29,044 nucleotides of DNA from a virus, in IMG/VR virus record IMGVR_UViG_3300035698_007992, positions 1-29,044 of that record; one strand, 5' to 3'. Position numbers and translations under genes: made by a program. The notes under the pieces were generated by a model. The model was not told the DNA's origin. It saw only the letters and a program-made list of their open reading frames with translations, and made no database searches. Positions 16,539 to 24,390 of this stretch are shown piece after piece (position 1 is the stretch's first letter; every line of letters starts with the position of its first letter).

Positions 16539-17381
16539 TTATGCCACAGCCTTTGCTGGTATATATTTTCTTGCTGATCTCCAAATAGCAACAGCAACAG
16601 TGTGAAACAATTGTGAGCACCTACATCTACAGATATTTCCTGCACTACCAGCTGGATCACCTGGATATTCTAAACTTTCTCCTGTATTTACAAAATACTC
16701 TTCTTGTCCAACTCTTTCTCCATCTGCTGCACGATGATTAAATCCTTTGCTACCACCACGAACTCTTTCATCCCCTGCAGTCATCCATTCCTTTTCATAC
16801 TTTAATCTGGAAGCATCCATTGCTTTATTCAAACTCTTCATAGCAACTGTGTGTGTCTCTGTCCTTGCTATATTTAAAGACCTTGCTATATTTACTATTA
16901 AACTTTTCTTTCTTATATCTCTAGCAATCTCAACACTAGACTTCCCATCCATTCTCCCCACTGTAATAATTCGTCTTATCGCTTTAACAGTAGTTCTGTT
17001 TATGCCTTTTATTTTATTGCCCATTTGAAAACGCATCCAATTGAACATGTGAGAAATATATTCAGCAAAAAAAGATTTGGTTTCATAGCCTCCAACTGAC
17101 TTACCTATGTCTTCAATTTCATCAAGTAATAACTTACCAAATTGAAGTATAATCCTTTTATAATTCACTTCAAAAGACTTACGAAATAATAAAGATTTAT
17201 TATAAATAGCTTGATCAATATCATCGCTGCCCATAGCGACAAGTCTAGCAGCTTCATAATATTGAGATTTAATAGCTGCATATACAGTTTTATAAAACAT
17301 TCTTTCATACTTAGTCATCATGCTAAGTACAACAGTTTGTGCTCTTGCCTTTTCTATAACTGTAGTTGCATTTATTAACAT
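16539..17381 (-). CDS. Mu gpF-like head morphogenesis (minor capsid) protein
   Basis: This 280-residue protein has the Mu F-like domain near its C terminus: NIARTETHTVAMKSL, then WMTAGDERVRGG, HRAADGERVGQEEYF, YPGDPAGSAGNICRC and RC again. This matches the family order (ARTE...W...D.rvR..H..dG..v.....PgDp..p....NCRC). The N-terminal 150 residues are helical and probably contact the portal. It is involved in head assembly and may be injected. The start is two bases after the portal stop. The domain's Cys residues (ICRCRC) are a family trait. Confidence 0.93.
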   Translation of the reverse strand: MLINATTVIEKARAQTVVLSMMTKYERMFYKTVYAAIKSQYYEAARLVAMGSDDIDQAIYNKSLLFRKSFEVNYKRIILQFGKLLLDEIEDIGKSVGGYETKSFFAEYISHMFNWMRFQMGNKIKGINRTTVKAIRRIITVGRMDGKSSVEIARDIRKKSLIVNIARSLNIARTETHTVAMKSLNKAMDASRLKYEKEWMTAGDERVRGGSKGFNHRAADGERVGQEEYFVNTGESLEYPGDPAGSAGNICRCRCSQLFHTVAVAIWRSARKYIPAKAVA

Positions 17382-17382
17382 A

Positions 17383-18759
17383 CTAATTTCCGTTTAATCC
17401 TATCATATCTTTTGCTTCTTCTTCTGTATATCCTTCATCAATAAGCAATGCCAATTTAGCATTATCTTGTGCGTCACTATCGTCTATATCACTTTCAGGT
17501 AAAACAGTTGGATCACTTGCTGCATCTATAGGAAGCATGGCAGCCGGTTTCCACAACACCTTACCTGCTGGTATTTCTTCACAACCAACTGCTTCACGTT
17601 TTTCATTATCAGTAAGAAAATCTGCTTTCTGTACTCGCGCCCAAATTTCCGCTCTTTTTCCATTAAGTGCGGGAATATTATCTATATCGAAATCTAAAAA
17701 CATCTCTTCGTCTTCTTCAAATAACCAATAATTAAATTCAGCCTTAAATTGTTTTAAATAATAAATTACTGTGTCTTCCCAGAATACTTGTCTGGCTTGC
17801 TCAAAATTAGCAAAGGTTTGATCTCCTTTTATATTCAACAATTGAGCAGGCACACCAAAAGCAGTTGCTATCATTCTCGCTTTGTCTCTATTGCCTTCAA
17901 TAAAATCCATCTCAGTAGGATTAAACCCATATGGTTTTGCATCTTTTATATCATCAAAGATAAGAGTTTTGCCGGCTGCTTCTGGACCGACATTATTTTC
18001 TAAATCTTTCTTTACTCTTTTATATTGCTCATCTCCTAACATCCTTTCATATATTAACATCAGTCCTGGGCGAGCTTGGTTATCTAACAACTTCTTATGC
18101 CATTCAACTGCTGCATTATTTGTATCTATTTCTCTTGCAGCCGGTTCTACAATACTAGCTCCATAATAATCATTTATTGGATGAAAAAACTTAATGTGTA
18201 ATAAATCACAATTGCCTGTCTTAGGATCGACTTCATATACTTGTTCTTCACTACCACTATCTGCTTTATACACATATTTCACCACTTGCTTTGTTATAGG
18301 GTCTTTCTTTATTGTTACTTTATCAGGTCTAAGACAATACATCTCTTTCGGCACACCACTATTTGGACCACCTGTTGGACTGACTTTTGTTAAATATGTA
18401 TTCCCAGCAATTAACAAAAAAGCAACTGCATCATAATTCAGCGAACTCCATGATGCTCTTGGATTAGCTCTTCTAAGCAAAGATTTAATAGGGTGTTTCA
18501 CTACTTCTATTCTTTTACCATCAGCAGTCTTTTTATAAACACTCCAACCAACAGAAGAAACAGATTTTGCTATTAAATCTATACATCTAAAAGACACAAG
18601 ATTTTTTAAATAAGTCTCTTTAGCAAAGTTCTCATAATCTTTTTGTGGCCATACTGCTTGTGCTTCTGTATTAGTTATGGCCATTCCATATTGTTTGCTA
18701 TCAACAGATCTACCTGCTCCAGTCTTCTTACTAAATATTTTTTTTATGCGCCCAAACAT
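17383..18759 (-). CDS. Portal protein (HK97 family)
   Basis: This 458-residue protein forms the dodecameric DNA entry channel. The start at 18759 has GGAGG six bases upstream; the alternate reading to 18783 would overlap the upstream gene. The family start MFGRIKKIFSKK is followed by FRCIDLIAKSVSSVGWSVY (C.....a..va.lp..v), HPIKSLLRRANPRASW, LIAGNTYL and YCLRPDKVTI. The central LLHIKFFHPINDYYGASIVEPA is typical, as are IATAFGVPAQLLNI and NFEQARQVFWEDTVIYYL. Length is usual. The C-terminal 40 residues are acidic. Confidence 0.96.
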   Translation of the reverse strand: MFGRIKKIFSKKTGAGRSVDSKQYGMAITNTEAQAVWPQKDYENFAKETYLKNLVSFRCIDLIAKSVSSVGWSVYKKTADGKRIEVVKHPIKSLLRRANPRASWSSLNYDAVAFLLIAGNTYLTKVSPTGGPNSGVPKEMYCLRPDKVTIKKDPITKQVVKYVYKADSGSEEQVYEVDPKTGNCDLLHIKFFHPINDYYGASIVEPAAREIDTNNAAVEWHKKLLDNQARPGLMLIYERMLGDEQYKRVKKDLENNVGPEAAGKTLIFDDIKDAKPYGFNPTEMDFIEGNRDKARMIATAFGVPAQLLNIKGDQTFANFEQARQVFWEDTVIYYLKQFKAEFNYWLFEEDEEMFLDFDIDNIPALNGKRAEIWARVQKADFLTDNEKREAVGCEEIPAGKVLWKPAAMLPIDAASDPTVLPESDIDDSDAQDNAKLALLIDEGYTEEEAKDMIGLNGN

Positions 18760-18761
18760 GG

Positions 18762-19142
18762 TTACCCTCCAGACACCGACCAACCCTCAATAACTACTCC
18801 CATAATTGTAGTATTTGAGATGTTGACAGAAAGAACTAAATGATCATCTGCTTGTAACAAAAATCCTTTTTTATCACTTGCTATAAATCTATAATCAGTG
18901 CTTCCACTTAAAGGATGACTGATTATAGTATAATTAAATTGAGATCCTTTAGCAGCAGAAACATACAATCGCAATGTCTCAGCACTACCTACTGCAGAAG
19001 CTGCATGGAATCTAAGCTCCATAAATACTTTTGGAACAGCCTCATCAATTGATTCAAAGATTCGCTCACCTGTAGTTGCACCTTTATAAAATTGAAATTG
19101 ATCCCATAAATTATTAACTACATATTCTTTTTCAAAACTCAT
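18762..19142 (-). CDS. Small beta-rich protein of unknown function
   Basis: This 126-residue protein overlaps the end of the spanin-like gene (ATGA) and ends two bases before the portal start. It is predicted to be all beta, with SFEKEYVVNNLWDQFQFYKG, then VFMELRFHAASAVGSAETL, AAKGSQFNYTIISHP and LVLSVNISNTTIMGVVIEG. The fold looks like a jelly-roll virion protein rather than a lysis protein. No signal or membrane segment. Its position between lysis and portal genes does not settle its role. Confidence 0.65.
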   Translation of the reverse strand: MSFEKEYVVNNLWDQFQFYKGATTGERIFESIDEAVPKVFMELRFHAASAVGSAETLRLYVSAAKGSQFNYTIISHPLSGSTDYRFIASDKKGFLLQADDHLVLSVNISNTTIMGVVIEGWSVSGG

Positions 19143-19501
19143 TTTCTGCCTCCAATAAGTATGCCACCAACAAGACCTATAAAAAGACCAACCCCAACTG
19201 CTTTAATATCATCTTTTATGGTTCTTTTTTCTTGCATATCTATATACTCTCTCATCTCTTTATTCAATCTCATATTAGCCAAAACAATATGATTACACTT
19301 TGTGTATTTCTTAAAACATTCAGCCTCAAGTCTTGCAAGCTCTTTGTTCTCATCCTGTAGAGTTGCAAACTCTTCTCCACAACTACTTTTTATTGGTTTT
19401 ACGCTTTTTTCTTTTTGCAAAGAATTGCATTCGCTTGTTACTATAATCATTATAATCATCAACAACAGACTCATTGTCTTTTTTAATTTCATCCAAGCCA
19501 T
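19139..19501 (-). CDS. Spanin-like protein, N- and C-terminal hydrophobic segments (o- or u-spanin candidate)
   Basis: This is a 120-residue protein. The start at 19501 is chosen because AAGGAG is placed seven bases upstream; the longer frame to 19591 would begin inside the upstream gene without a ribosome site. A hydrophobic N-terminal signal (MSLLLMIIMIIVTSEC) ends at Cys25, followed by a charged helical middle and a Gly-rich hydrophobic C terminus (residues 101-117, AVGVGLFIGLVGGILIGG). N-terminal Cys plus C-terminal membrane segment fits a u-spanin; overlap with the upstream gene fits an o-spanin. The lipobox is not canonical (Glu at -1). Cys are at 25, 41, 62 and 69. Confidence 0.65.
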   Translation of the reverse strand: MAWMKLKKTMSLLLMIIMIIVTSECNSLQKEKSVKPIKSSCGEEFATLQDENKELARLEAECFKKYTKCNHIVLANMRLNKEMREYIDMQEKRTIKDDIKAVGVGLFIGLVGGILIGGRK

Positions 19502-19664
19502 CTTTAATCTCCTTCTTTTTTGCTTTTGTCTTTTCATCATCTTTACCAAAAAAAGCCATGCTAGCGATAGAGATGATTGCAAACAATGCACCTATACCTA
19601 ATACAAATAAGAAAAAACCGCTTTTAATCTTTTTACCTAAGTTCTTAATCTTATCAATCAACAT
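19383..19664 (-). CDS. i-spanin-like protein, one N-terminal membrane segment
   Basis: This 93-residue protein begins at ATG 19664 (a GTG at 19673 would add three residues). It has an inner-membrane helix at about 15-38 (SGFFLFVLGIGALFAIISIA) followed by a charged, probably coiled region (KKKEIKDGLDEIKKDNESVV) and a strongly basic end (FFAKRKKRKTNKK). Its last 119 bases overlap the next gene in a different frame, a layout well known for Rz/Rz1 pairs. It starts inside the end of the holin-like gene. Inner-membrane spanin is the best reading; another membrane protein of lysis is possible. Confidence 0.7.
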   Translation of the reverse strand: MLIDKIKNLGKKIKSGFFLFVLGIGALFAIISIASMAFFGKDDEKTKAKKKEIKDGLDEIKKDNESVVDDYNDYSNKRMQFFAKRKKRKTNKK

Positions 19665-19926
19665 AGTCTTCACCGTTTTTATTTATACTCTTTCTACTTA
19701 CAAGCCACTTTTGAGCAACATTACCTATTATAAAAACAGTAAACACCCACACAAGATGGTCTCCAGTAAATCCTTTAGCATCTCTAATATGCATTGCAAC
19801 TCCTAAAGCAAGCACTATAAACTTTCTTGAAGAAGCACGCCTTCCTATATTACCAAAAAACTTTTTGATCTTTCCTCTGGCCTCTGCTTTTGCTTTCTTT
19901 TCTTGTTCTGTTTTTAATTTACTCAT
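19654..19926 (-). CDS. Holin-like small membrane protein
   Basis: This 90-residue protein begins at an ATGA overlap with the endolysin gene, a standard lysis arrangement. A strongly charged N terminus (about 1-30) precedes a hydrophobic segment at 35-47 (KFIVLALGVAMHI), a short loop with KGFTGD, and another hydrophobic segment at 57-71 (HLVWVFTVFIIGNVA), then a polar tail. Two membrane segments and position support a holin (class II-like) that lets the M23 enzyme reach the wall. No sequence family is certain. Confidence 0.7.
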   Translation of the reverse strand: MSKLKTEQEKKAKAEARGKIKKFFGNIGRRASSRKFIVLALGVAMHIRDAKGFTGDHLVWVFTVFIIGNVAQKWLVSRKSINKNGEDYVD

Positions 19927-20594
19927 ATCAATCCCCTCATTGCTCTTTTAATATTAGCGGCTTCATTAGCTATCCACTTATGCGGATCGGTATTGTTCCA
20001 TTTGCCAAATTTAAAAAGCCTTACTTCAAAATGTAAATGTGCCCCTAAGCTATAACCAAAATTTCCAACAGATGCAACACGCTCACCACATTTAAGAATG
20101 TCTCCTACACTTAATTTAGTAAGAGGCTCGACATGCTTAAAATAAAACCTTACTTTTGTATCATGTAAACTTTCAGCAACAATATAAGGTGTCCAAGCTC
20201 GTCCTTTAGGTGCACTAGATGGCACATATTTTTTTAACTTCTTATTATACACAAACCGACATGGATATTCATAATCAGGTTTACATATTTTCTTTATTAT
20301 AACATCAGTTGGTGCTATACAATATTTATTGTGTCCTGTATAATCTGTACCATTATGCCACCTGCGTCTGCCAAGCAGCATTCTAAATCCATATTTACTT
20401 GTCACTCTACAGATATTAACAGGGAAACAAATATTGTATTTATTAGCAGGCTTCTTGCTATTAAATCTTATTTTATTAACAACCTCTGTAGGCAAGGAGT
20501 CATAATCGGTAATTGTTTCATGAGGATTATACCAGTTCTGTTCTTCCGGATTATGGATTATTCCATTTAGTGCATCTCTAACTGCTTGTAACAT
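19923..20594 (-). CDS. M23 family metallo-endopeptidase (endolysin)
   Basis: This 223-residue protein cuts peptide cross-links in peptidoglycan. The start at 20594 is chosen for AAGGAG six bases upstream; the longer reading to 20618 would overlap the upstream gene. Zinc and active-site residues visible: H80 and D84 in HNGTD (HxxxD), preceded by SKYGFR at 66-71; H154 in YFKHVEPL; and H186 and H188 in GAHLHFEV. The core glycine loop SVGNFGYSLG is present. A loop at about 105-135 is longer and more basic than usual (KKLKKYVPSSAPKGR). There is no signal peptide, so export needs the holin. The sole wall-cutting enzyme seen in the window. Confidence 0.93.
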   Translation of the reverse strand: MLQAVRDALNGIIHNPEEQNWYNPHETITDYDSLPTEVVNKIRFNSKKPANKYNICFPVNICRVTSKYGFRMLLGRRRWHNGTDYTGHNKYCIAPTDVIIKKICKPDYEYPCRFVYNKKLKKYVPSSAPKGRAWTPYIVAESLHDTKVRFYFKHVEPLTKLSVGDILKCGERVASVGNFGYSLGAHLHFEVRLFKFGKWNNTDPHKWIANEAANIKRAMRGLI

Positions 20595-20604
20595 TCTTAT
20601 CTCC

Positions 20605-20949
20605 TTACGATAAAGCAACTATAGCGCCAACAACAGTTGTTATTAACACAATAGCTCCACCGATTATTTTCATCCAGCGCACTAATGCTTCATTGCTGCT
20701 GGTCTTGACTCTCTCAATATCTCCATCTTTCATACTATGCAAAATGGTCTTTGTTGCTTCTTTCAATATGTCAATCTCTATCTTTATATCTTTTTTTAAG
20801 TCTTCAAATTTATCATTATTGTCTCCAATACAATCTCTCATATCATCAACAGCTTTGACTAAGCTATCTATTTTATTAAAAGCTTTCTCCCATGCAATTA
20901 TAGATTTCTCTTGTATTCCTAACACTCTATCAAAATTATCACCATTCAT
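20605..20949 (-). CDS. Coiled-coil protein with C-terminal membrane anchor (XhlA-like)
   Basis: This is a 114-residue protein. ATG at 20949 is used because GGAGAA lies about seven bases upstream; the ATG at 20970 has poorer context. It has a helical, charged region (about 10-80: IEIDILKEATKTILHSM and others) followed by one hydrophobic C-terminal segment (IIGGAIVLITTVVGAIVALS). This layout is that of haemolysin XhlA-type proteins encoded beside lysis genes. It lies directly upstream of the M23 gene (11-base gap). It may help holin function or lysis timing; family assignment is by layout only. Confidence 0.65.
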   Translation of the reverse strand: MNGDNFDRVLGIQEKSIIAWEKAFNKIDSLVKAVDDMRDCIGDNNDKFEDLKKDIKIEIDILKEATKTILHSMKDGDIERVKTSSNEALVRWMKIIGGAIVLITTVVGAIVALS

Positions 20950-21115
20950 TAGCTTTCTCCAGTAGCTCATCAGCCCAATTCTCTAACTTAGTCAACCAAC
21001 CTTTTATTTTAACTTCATTAGAACAATTAGCTCCTTGCATTTTTTTATTATATGCAAAATCTCTATCTCTGCTTCTTCTATCTACACTAGATGAGCTACT
21101 TTTGATGGTTCCCAC
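20939..21115 (-). CDS. Small possible gene just after the large terminase
   Basis: A 58-residue open frame starts at GTG 21115, four bases past the terminase stop, with AGGAG ten bases upstream. It ends inside the start of the XhlA-like gene. The N-terminal half is Ser, Arg and Asp-rich (SSSSSVDRRSRDRD); the C-terminal half is an amphipathic helix with KIKGWLTKLENWADELLEKA. It is in the same frame as the terminase, separated by one TGA. No membrane segment. Alternative: an internal ATG at 21040 gives 33 residues but lacks a ribosome site. It could also be untranslated. Confidence 0.5.
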   Translation of the reverse strand: MGTIKSSSSSVDRRSRDRDFAYNKKMQGANCSNEVKIKGWLTKLENWADELLEKANEW

Positions 21116-21118
21116 AGA

Positions 21119-22531
21119 TCATACACTCCTTGCTCTAGGAACCCCACCAAGGCTGAGTTCATTATAAGCACCAGAGGCAGCATCAACTTGATCTTTAAAC
21201 TTGCCATCTGGAAAAACTTCAACTTCGTCTAAAAAATCTTTCACCCATGGGCCATTTACTAAATACACATTCCCTGCTTCTGCTTGACTCGCAAATGGAC
21301 CAGCTTCACTTATCTTACTTCCAATTTTCTTATCTTCTCTAAAATCAAATTCTGGTAATATGTTCCTATGGAAATGATCCATCACATGAACACCTGAACT
21401 TCCTGGCTCTTGCTCCATCCTTATCGGAAAACCTCTTCCATCCATATCTGCTGTCTGTCTTACTATTACTTCAACATTTCTAGGACTTAATCTTGCTCTT
21501 ACAACAGAGTCTATAAAGTATTGGCCATAATTAGTTCGATACATTCTCAATCCAACTGTATAAGCTGGATCTTTTTTTGGGTCTTCTTCTGTACTTGCTA
21601 AGTCCCATCTTCTCAATCCATAATAAACTTCTTCAGCTGGTGGCATTTTATCAACTATCTTAAACCATGCCCGACTAAAAAATCTACCTGCTGTTTGTAC
21701 TTCCCAGTCTCCATCTTCTAATTGTTTCCTTGTAATAGGATCTAATTTAGCGAGTGTTTTCCTATACTCCTTGGCATCTATATGAGGATTATCTGCTATC
21801 TTAGAAGGGATATATACAACACCCTTTTCCCTAGTTTGCTCATCTACATATTTATCCTTTACCCAACTACCTCTCTCTAATTGCTCTAATCGTGGTGGAT
21901 TAGATGCTGCTCTAAATCTTATTGGTAAATTTTTATATGCTTCATAATAAGATTGAAGCTCTTTCTCTTCCGTATCCTCAAATAATGGAAATTTTCTAAG
22001 ATCTTTTAAATAAGATTCAGGCATTTTCTTTCTTAATCTGGAGAACAAATAATTTGCTTGGTGCTCTCTTGTTCCTACAACTTCATCTATACCAACGAAT
22101 TGATAAGCTGGTCCTTGATAATTAAAATGATCTCTTGGGCCATCTAAATAACCAAAACTAAGTGTAGCAGTACTGGGAAATCTATATGCTTTCATTTCTC
22201 CTTCCCAGCGAGCATCTGTTCCAGCAAGCCACTCATTAGCGCGATCAAGAAGCCCTTCTGGTTTTACTAAATTAGCATATGTATCTCTTAATAACAATGC
22301 ATTATATCCTGGAACATCTACATATTGTAATGCCGCCATTAAAAGTGCATCTGATTTACCACCACCTGCTGCTCCTCCAAAGAACGCATCAAGACAATTG
22401 AGCAACAAAAAAGCAGTTTGCTTAATTGATGGATCATGTGGATTATAGTGTGTCATCTTAGGGACTAACATATTTTTAATAAAGTCACTACCCTTGATTA
22501 CATCAGCTAATTTTGTTATATCTACTTGCAC
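21119..22531 (-). CDS. terL: Terminase large subunit (ATPase and nuclease)
   Basis: This 470-residue protein packages DNA into the head. Start is GTG at 22531 with AAGGAG about ten bases upstream. The ATPase half shows a Walker A, GGAAGGGKS at 52-60; Walker B, FVGIDE at 145-150; and the coupling SNPP at 210-213. The nuclease half (from about 300) begins with RRWDLAS, containing D310 as a metal ligand; a late Asp in KDQVDAASG is a likely second acid. Order and motifs match the Terminase_6 type. Length is usual. It follows the fibre gene by 14 bases and is the first packaging gene after a 4.4-kb appendage module. Confidence 0.96.
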   Translation of the reverse strand: MQVDITKLADVIKGSDFIKNMLVPKMTHYNPHDPSIKQTAFLLLNCLDAFFGGAAGGGKSDALLMAALQYVDVPGYNALLLRDTYANLVKPEGLLDRANEWLAGTDARWEGEMKAYRFPSTATLSFGYLDGPRDHFNYQGPAYQFVGIDEVVGTREHQANYLFSRLRKKMPESYLKDLRKFPLFEDTEEKELQSYYEAYKNLPIRFRAASNPPRLEQLERGSWVKDKYVDEQTREKGVVYIPSKIADNPHIDAKEYRKTLAKLDPITRKQLEDGDWEVQTAGRFFSRAWFKIVDKMPPAEEVYYGLRRWDLASTEEDPKKDPAYTVGLRMYRTNYGQYFIDSVVRARLSPRNVEVIVRQTADMDGRGFPIRMEQEPGSSGVHVMDHFHRNILPEFDFREDKKIGSKISEAGPFASQAEAGNVYLVNGPWVKDFLDEVEVFPDGKFKDQVDAASGAYNELSLGGVPRARSV

Positions 22532-22545
22532 TCTTGCTTTGCTCC

Positions 22546-24378
22546 TTATTCTATATCTGTTAATCTAGCAACATCTGCATCTGTTGGAACTATCTTTGAT
22601 ACATTTATTCCAAAATCTATTATTTTAAATCTTACTGTTGCACCTTTTATTATATCCCAATAAACAACTCCATGTTGTTTATTATATACTCCTTTCATAT
22701 CCTTACTGGCATAAATAGCTGATCCACTGTCTTCCGGCATACTTGTAATACTTGCAAACGCTTCAACACTATCTACTGGATCACCTCCACTATAGCAATA
22801 TTCATATACTCTCGTAGTAAGAGTTGAACCACTAGGAGCTAAAAAAAAAAGAGTATTGCCTGTGTATTCCTGATCCATATTTGCTGATACTGCCAAACTT
22901 TCAGGATCTGTAAAACTATACCCTGCCTTTTTCAATTTGACTTTATAACTGCCGGCATCCATAGAAGGAGTTATTTGCCCCAAACTATTTGATGTTCCAT
23001 AGGTCAATAATGTGGTCAGTGTGCTATTCCATATCTGGATACTGACATCAGGAACTGCATTATCATCTTGATCAACAACCGAAATAGTAACCGTAAAAGC
23101 TCCTGTAATCGTTATAGCACTTACTTTATCACTTATTGCTTCTAAACTATCATCTCCAGTTACAAAGGTTGCTCCTTTAGCATCTACAAGACTTGCAATA
23201 ATTGTGTCCTGTTTTGCTTCAGTTGCATCGCCACCTGTTCCACTAGGTGCTTGCTCCAAAGCATTGGTTGTATAACGATATACCGCACCATCAAGTTCAA
23301 GAGCAGTGTCTAATTTATTAGCTATAACTAATAATGCGTCTACAATAACATCAACAATTGCTAAATTAGCTGCAGTTGATAAAGAAGCATCAACAATAGC
23401 AGTATCACATTGTGCATTAACTTGTGCTTCAGTTACTGTAGATAATCCAGATTGAATTTCTGCAATAGCATCTGCTGCAAGTTTTGCTGCAGTAATAGCA
23501 TCATTCGTTAATCCCACAGAAGTTAAGCCAGCACCCGCTCCACCAATTCTTGCAAAAGAATCACCTGTTTGTGCGACATGAGTTCCCACTGCTAGTGTTC
23601 CAACAATACGAGAAAGCAATGTTGTAATATTTGAGTTCAATGCAACCGCTCCCGCACTGAGATTGTCTAAATATCCCGCCCTTGCACTAGATAATCTAGT
23701 TAGGAGCGTATCAATATCTGTCGGAATGTTAATAGAATTAAGCTCGTCTAAATATCCTGCTCGTACTGCTGTCAGTCTTGTTTCTAACTCATCGACAAGA
23801 GCTTCAATTGCAGAGTTACCATATGTTCCATTATTTACGATTGCATATCCATCACCAGTTTGTGGTTCATGAGTTCCTGTTGCTAATGTACCAATTATTC
23901 TACTTAATATTGTATTTATATCAGCCCCATTGTCATTTGCTGTTTGAGAAGTATCATTTACTTTAGTAACATTAACATTTAATTCATCACCACCATCTAT
24001 TAAAGCATTGTTTAAAGCAACTGCCCTAAATCCTATTATAGGACTACGCCAAGGCAATACTCCTGTACAATATCCTGTAAACCACCCAAAACCTTCAGCA
24101 TCATTATTTATACTAGCACCACCACTAGCTGGTATTTCAATACTATACATTCCATCACCTTGGTGAGTCCAATCATAATCACCACCAGTTGTGGGAGTAA
24201 CTGCTGTCTGCGTATATACACCACCAGTAGTTACAAAATTCCATACTAAATCCATTCCTGCTTGATCATATGTAATCGCAACTTCTCTAGTCTTAAAATC
24301 TGTATCATCAATCAGTGACAAAATATTTATAGGCACTTCTGAAAGTGCTATGTCTACATCAATATATATATTTGGCAT
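22546..24378 (-). CDS. Fibre-like protein with repeats and Ig-like domain
   Basis: This is a 610-residue Ala, Thr and Asp-rich protein. The N-terminal domain (about 1-125) has MPNIYIDVDIALSEVPIN and FGWFTGYCTGVLPWRSPIIG, probably a structural domain. A long helical repeat region follows (about 155-360) with duplicates: TILSRIIGTLATGTH and TLLSRIVGTLAVGTH, each followed by xxQTGD; and AVRAGYLDELN and SARAGYLDNLS. At about 430-500 there is an Ig-like or carboxypeptidase-regulatory domain: VDQDDNAVPDVSIQIW and AGSYKVKLKKAGYSF. The C terminus is beta-rich. A receptor-binding or adhesion role is inferred. Confidence 0.75.
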   Translation of the reverse strand: MPNIYIDVDIALSEVPINILSLIDDTDFKTREVAITYDQAGMDLVWNFVTTGGVYTQTAVTPTTGGDYDWTHQGDGMYSIEIPASGGASINNDAEGFGWFTGYCTGVLPWRSPIIGFRAVALNNALIDGGDELNVNVTKVNDTSQTANDNGADINTILSRIIGTLATGTHEPQTGDGYAIVNNGTYGNSAIEALVDELETRLTAVRAGYLDELNSINIPTDIDTLLTRLSSARAGYLDNLSAGAVALNSNITTLLSRIVGTLAVGTHVAQTGDSFARIGGAGAGLTSVGLTNDAITAAKLAADAIAEIQSGLSTVTEAQVNAQCDTAIVDASLSTAANLAIVDVIVDALLVIANKLDTALELDGAVYRYTTNALEQAPSGTGGDATEAKQDTIIASLVDAKGATFVTGDDSLEAISDKVSAITITGAFTVTISVVDQDDNAVPDVSIQIWNSTLTTLLTYGTSNSLGQITPSMDAGSYKVKLKKAGYSFTDPESLAVSANMDQEYTGNTLFFLAPSGSTLTTRVYEYCYSGGDPVDSVEAFASITSMPEDSGSAIYASKDMKGVYNKQHGVVYWDIIKGATVRFKIIDFGINVSKIVPTDADVARLTDIE

Positions 24379-24390
24379 AATATTCTCCTT

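Noticed and set aside
16523-16660. Longer reading of the prohead protease (46 extra residues)
   Set aside because: It overlaps the Mu F-like gene, has no ribosome site, and the family begins at the KKKYLEVPF segment; GGAGG precedes the ATG at 16522.
22546-24378. Second tape measure protein because of length and Ala-rich helices
   Set aside because: It has an Ig-like domain, repeated ARAGYLD units and lies beside beta-helix proteins; the tape measure at 6085-7731 is clear.
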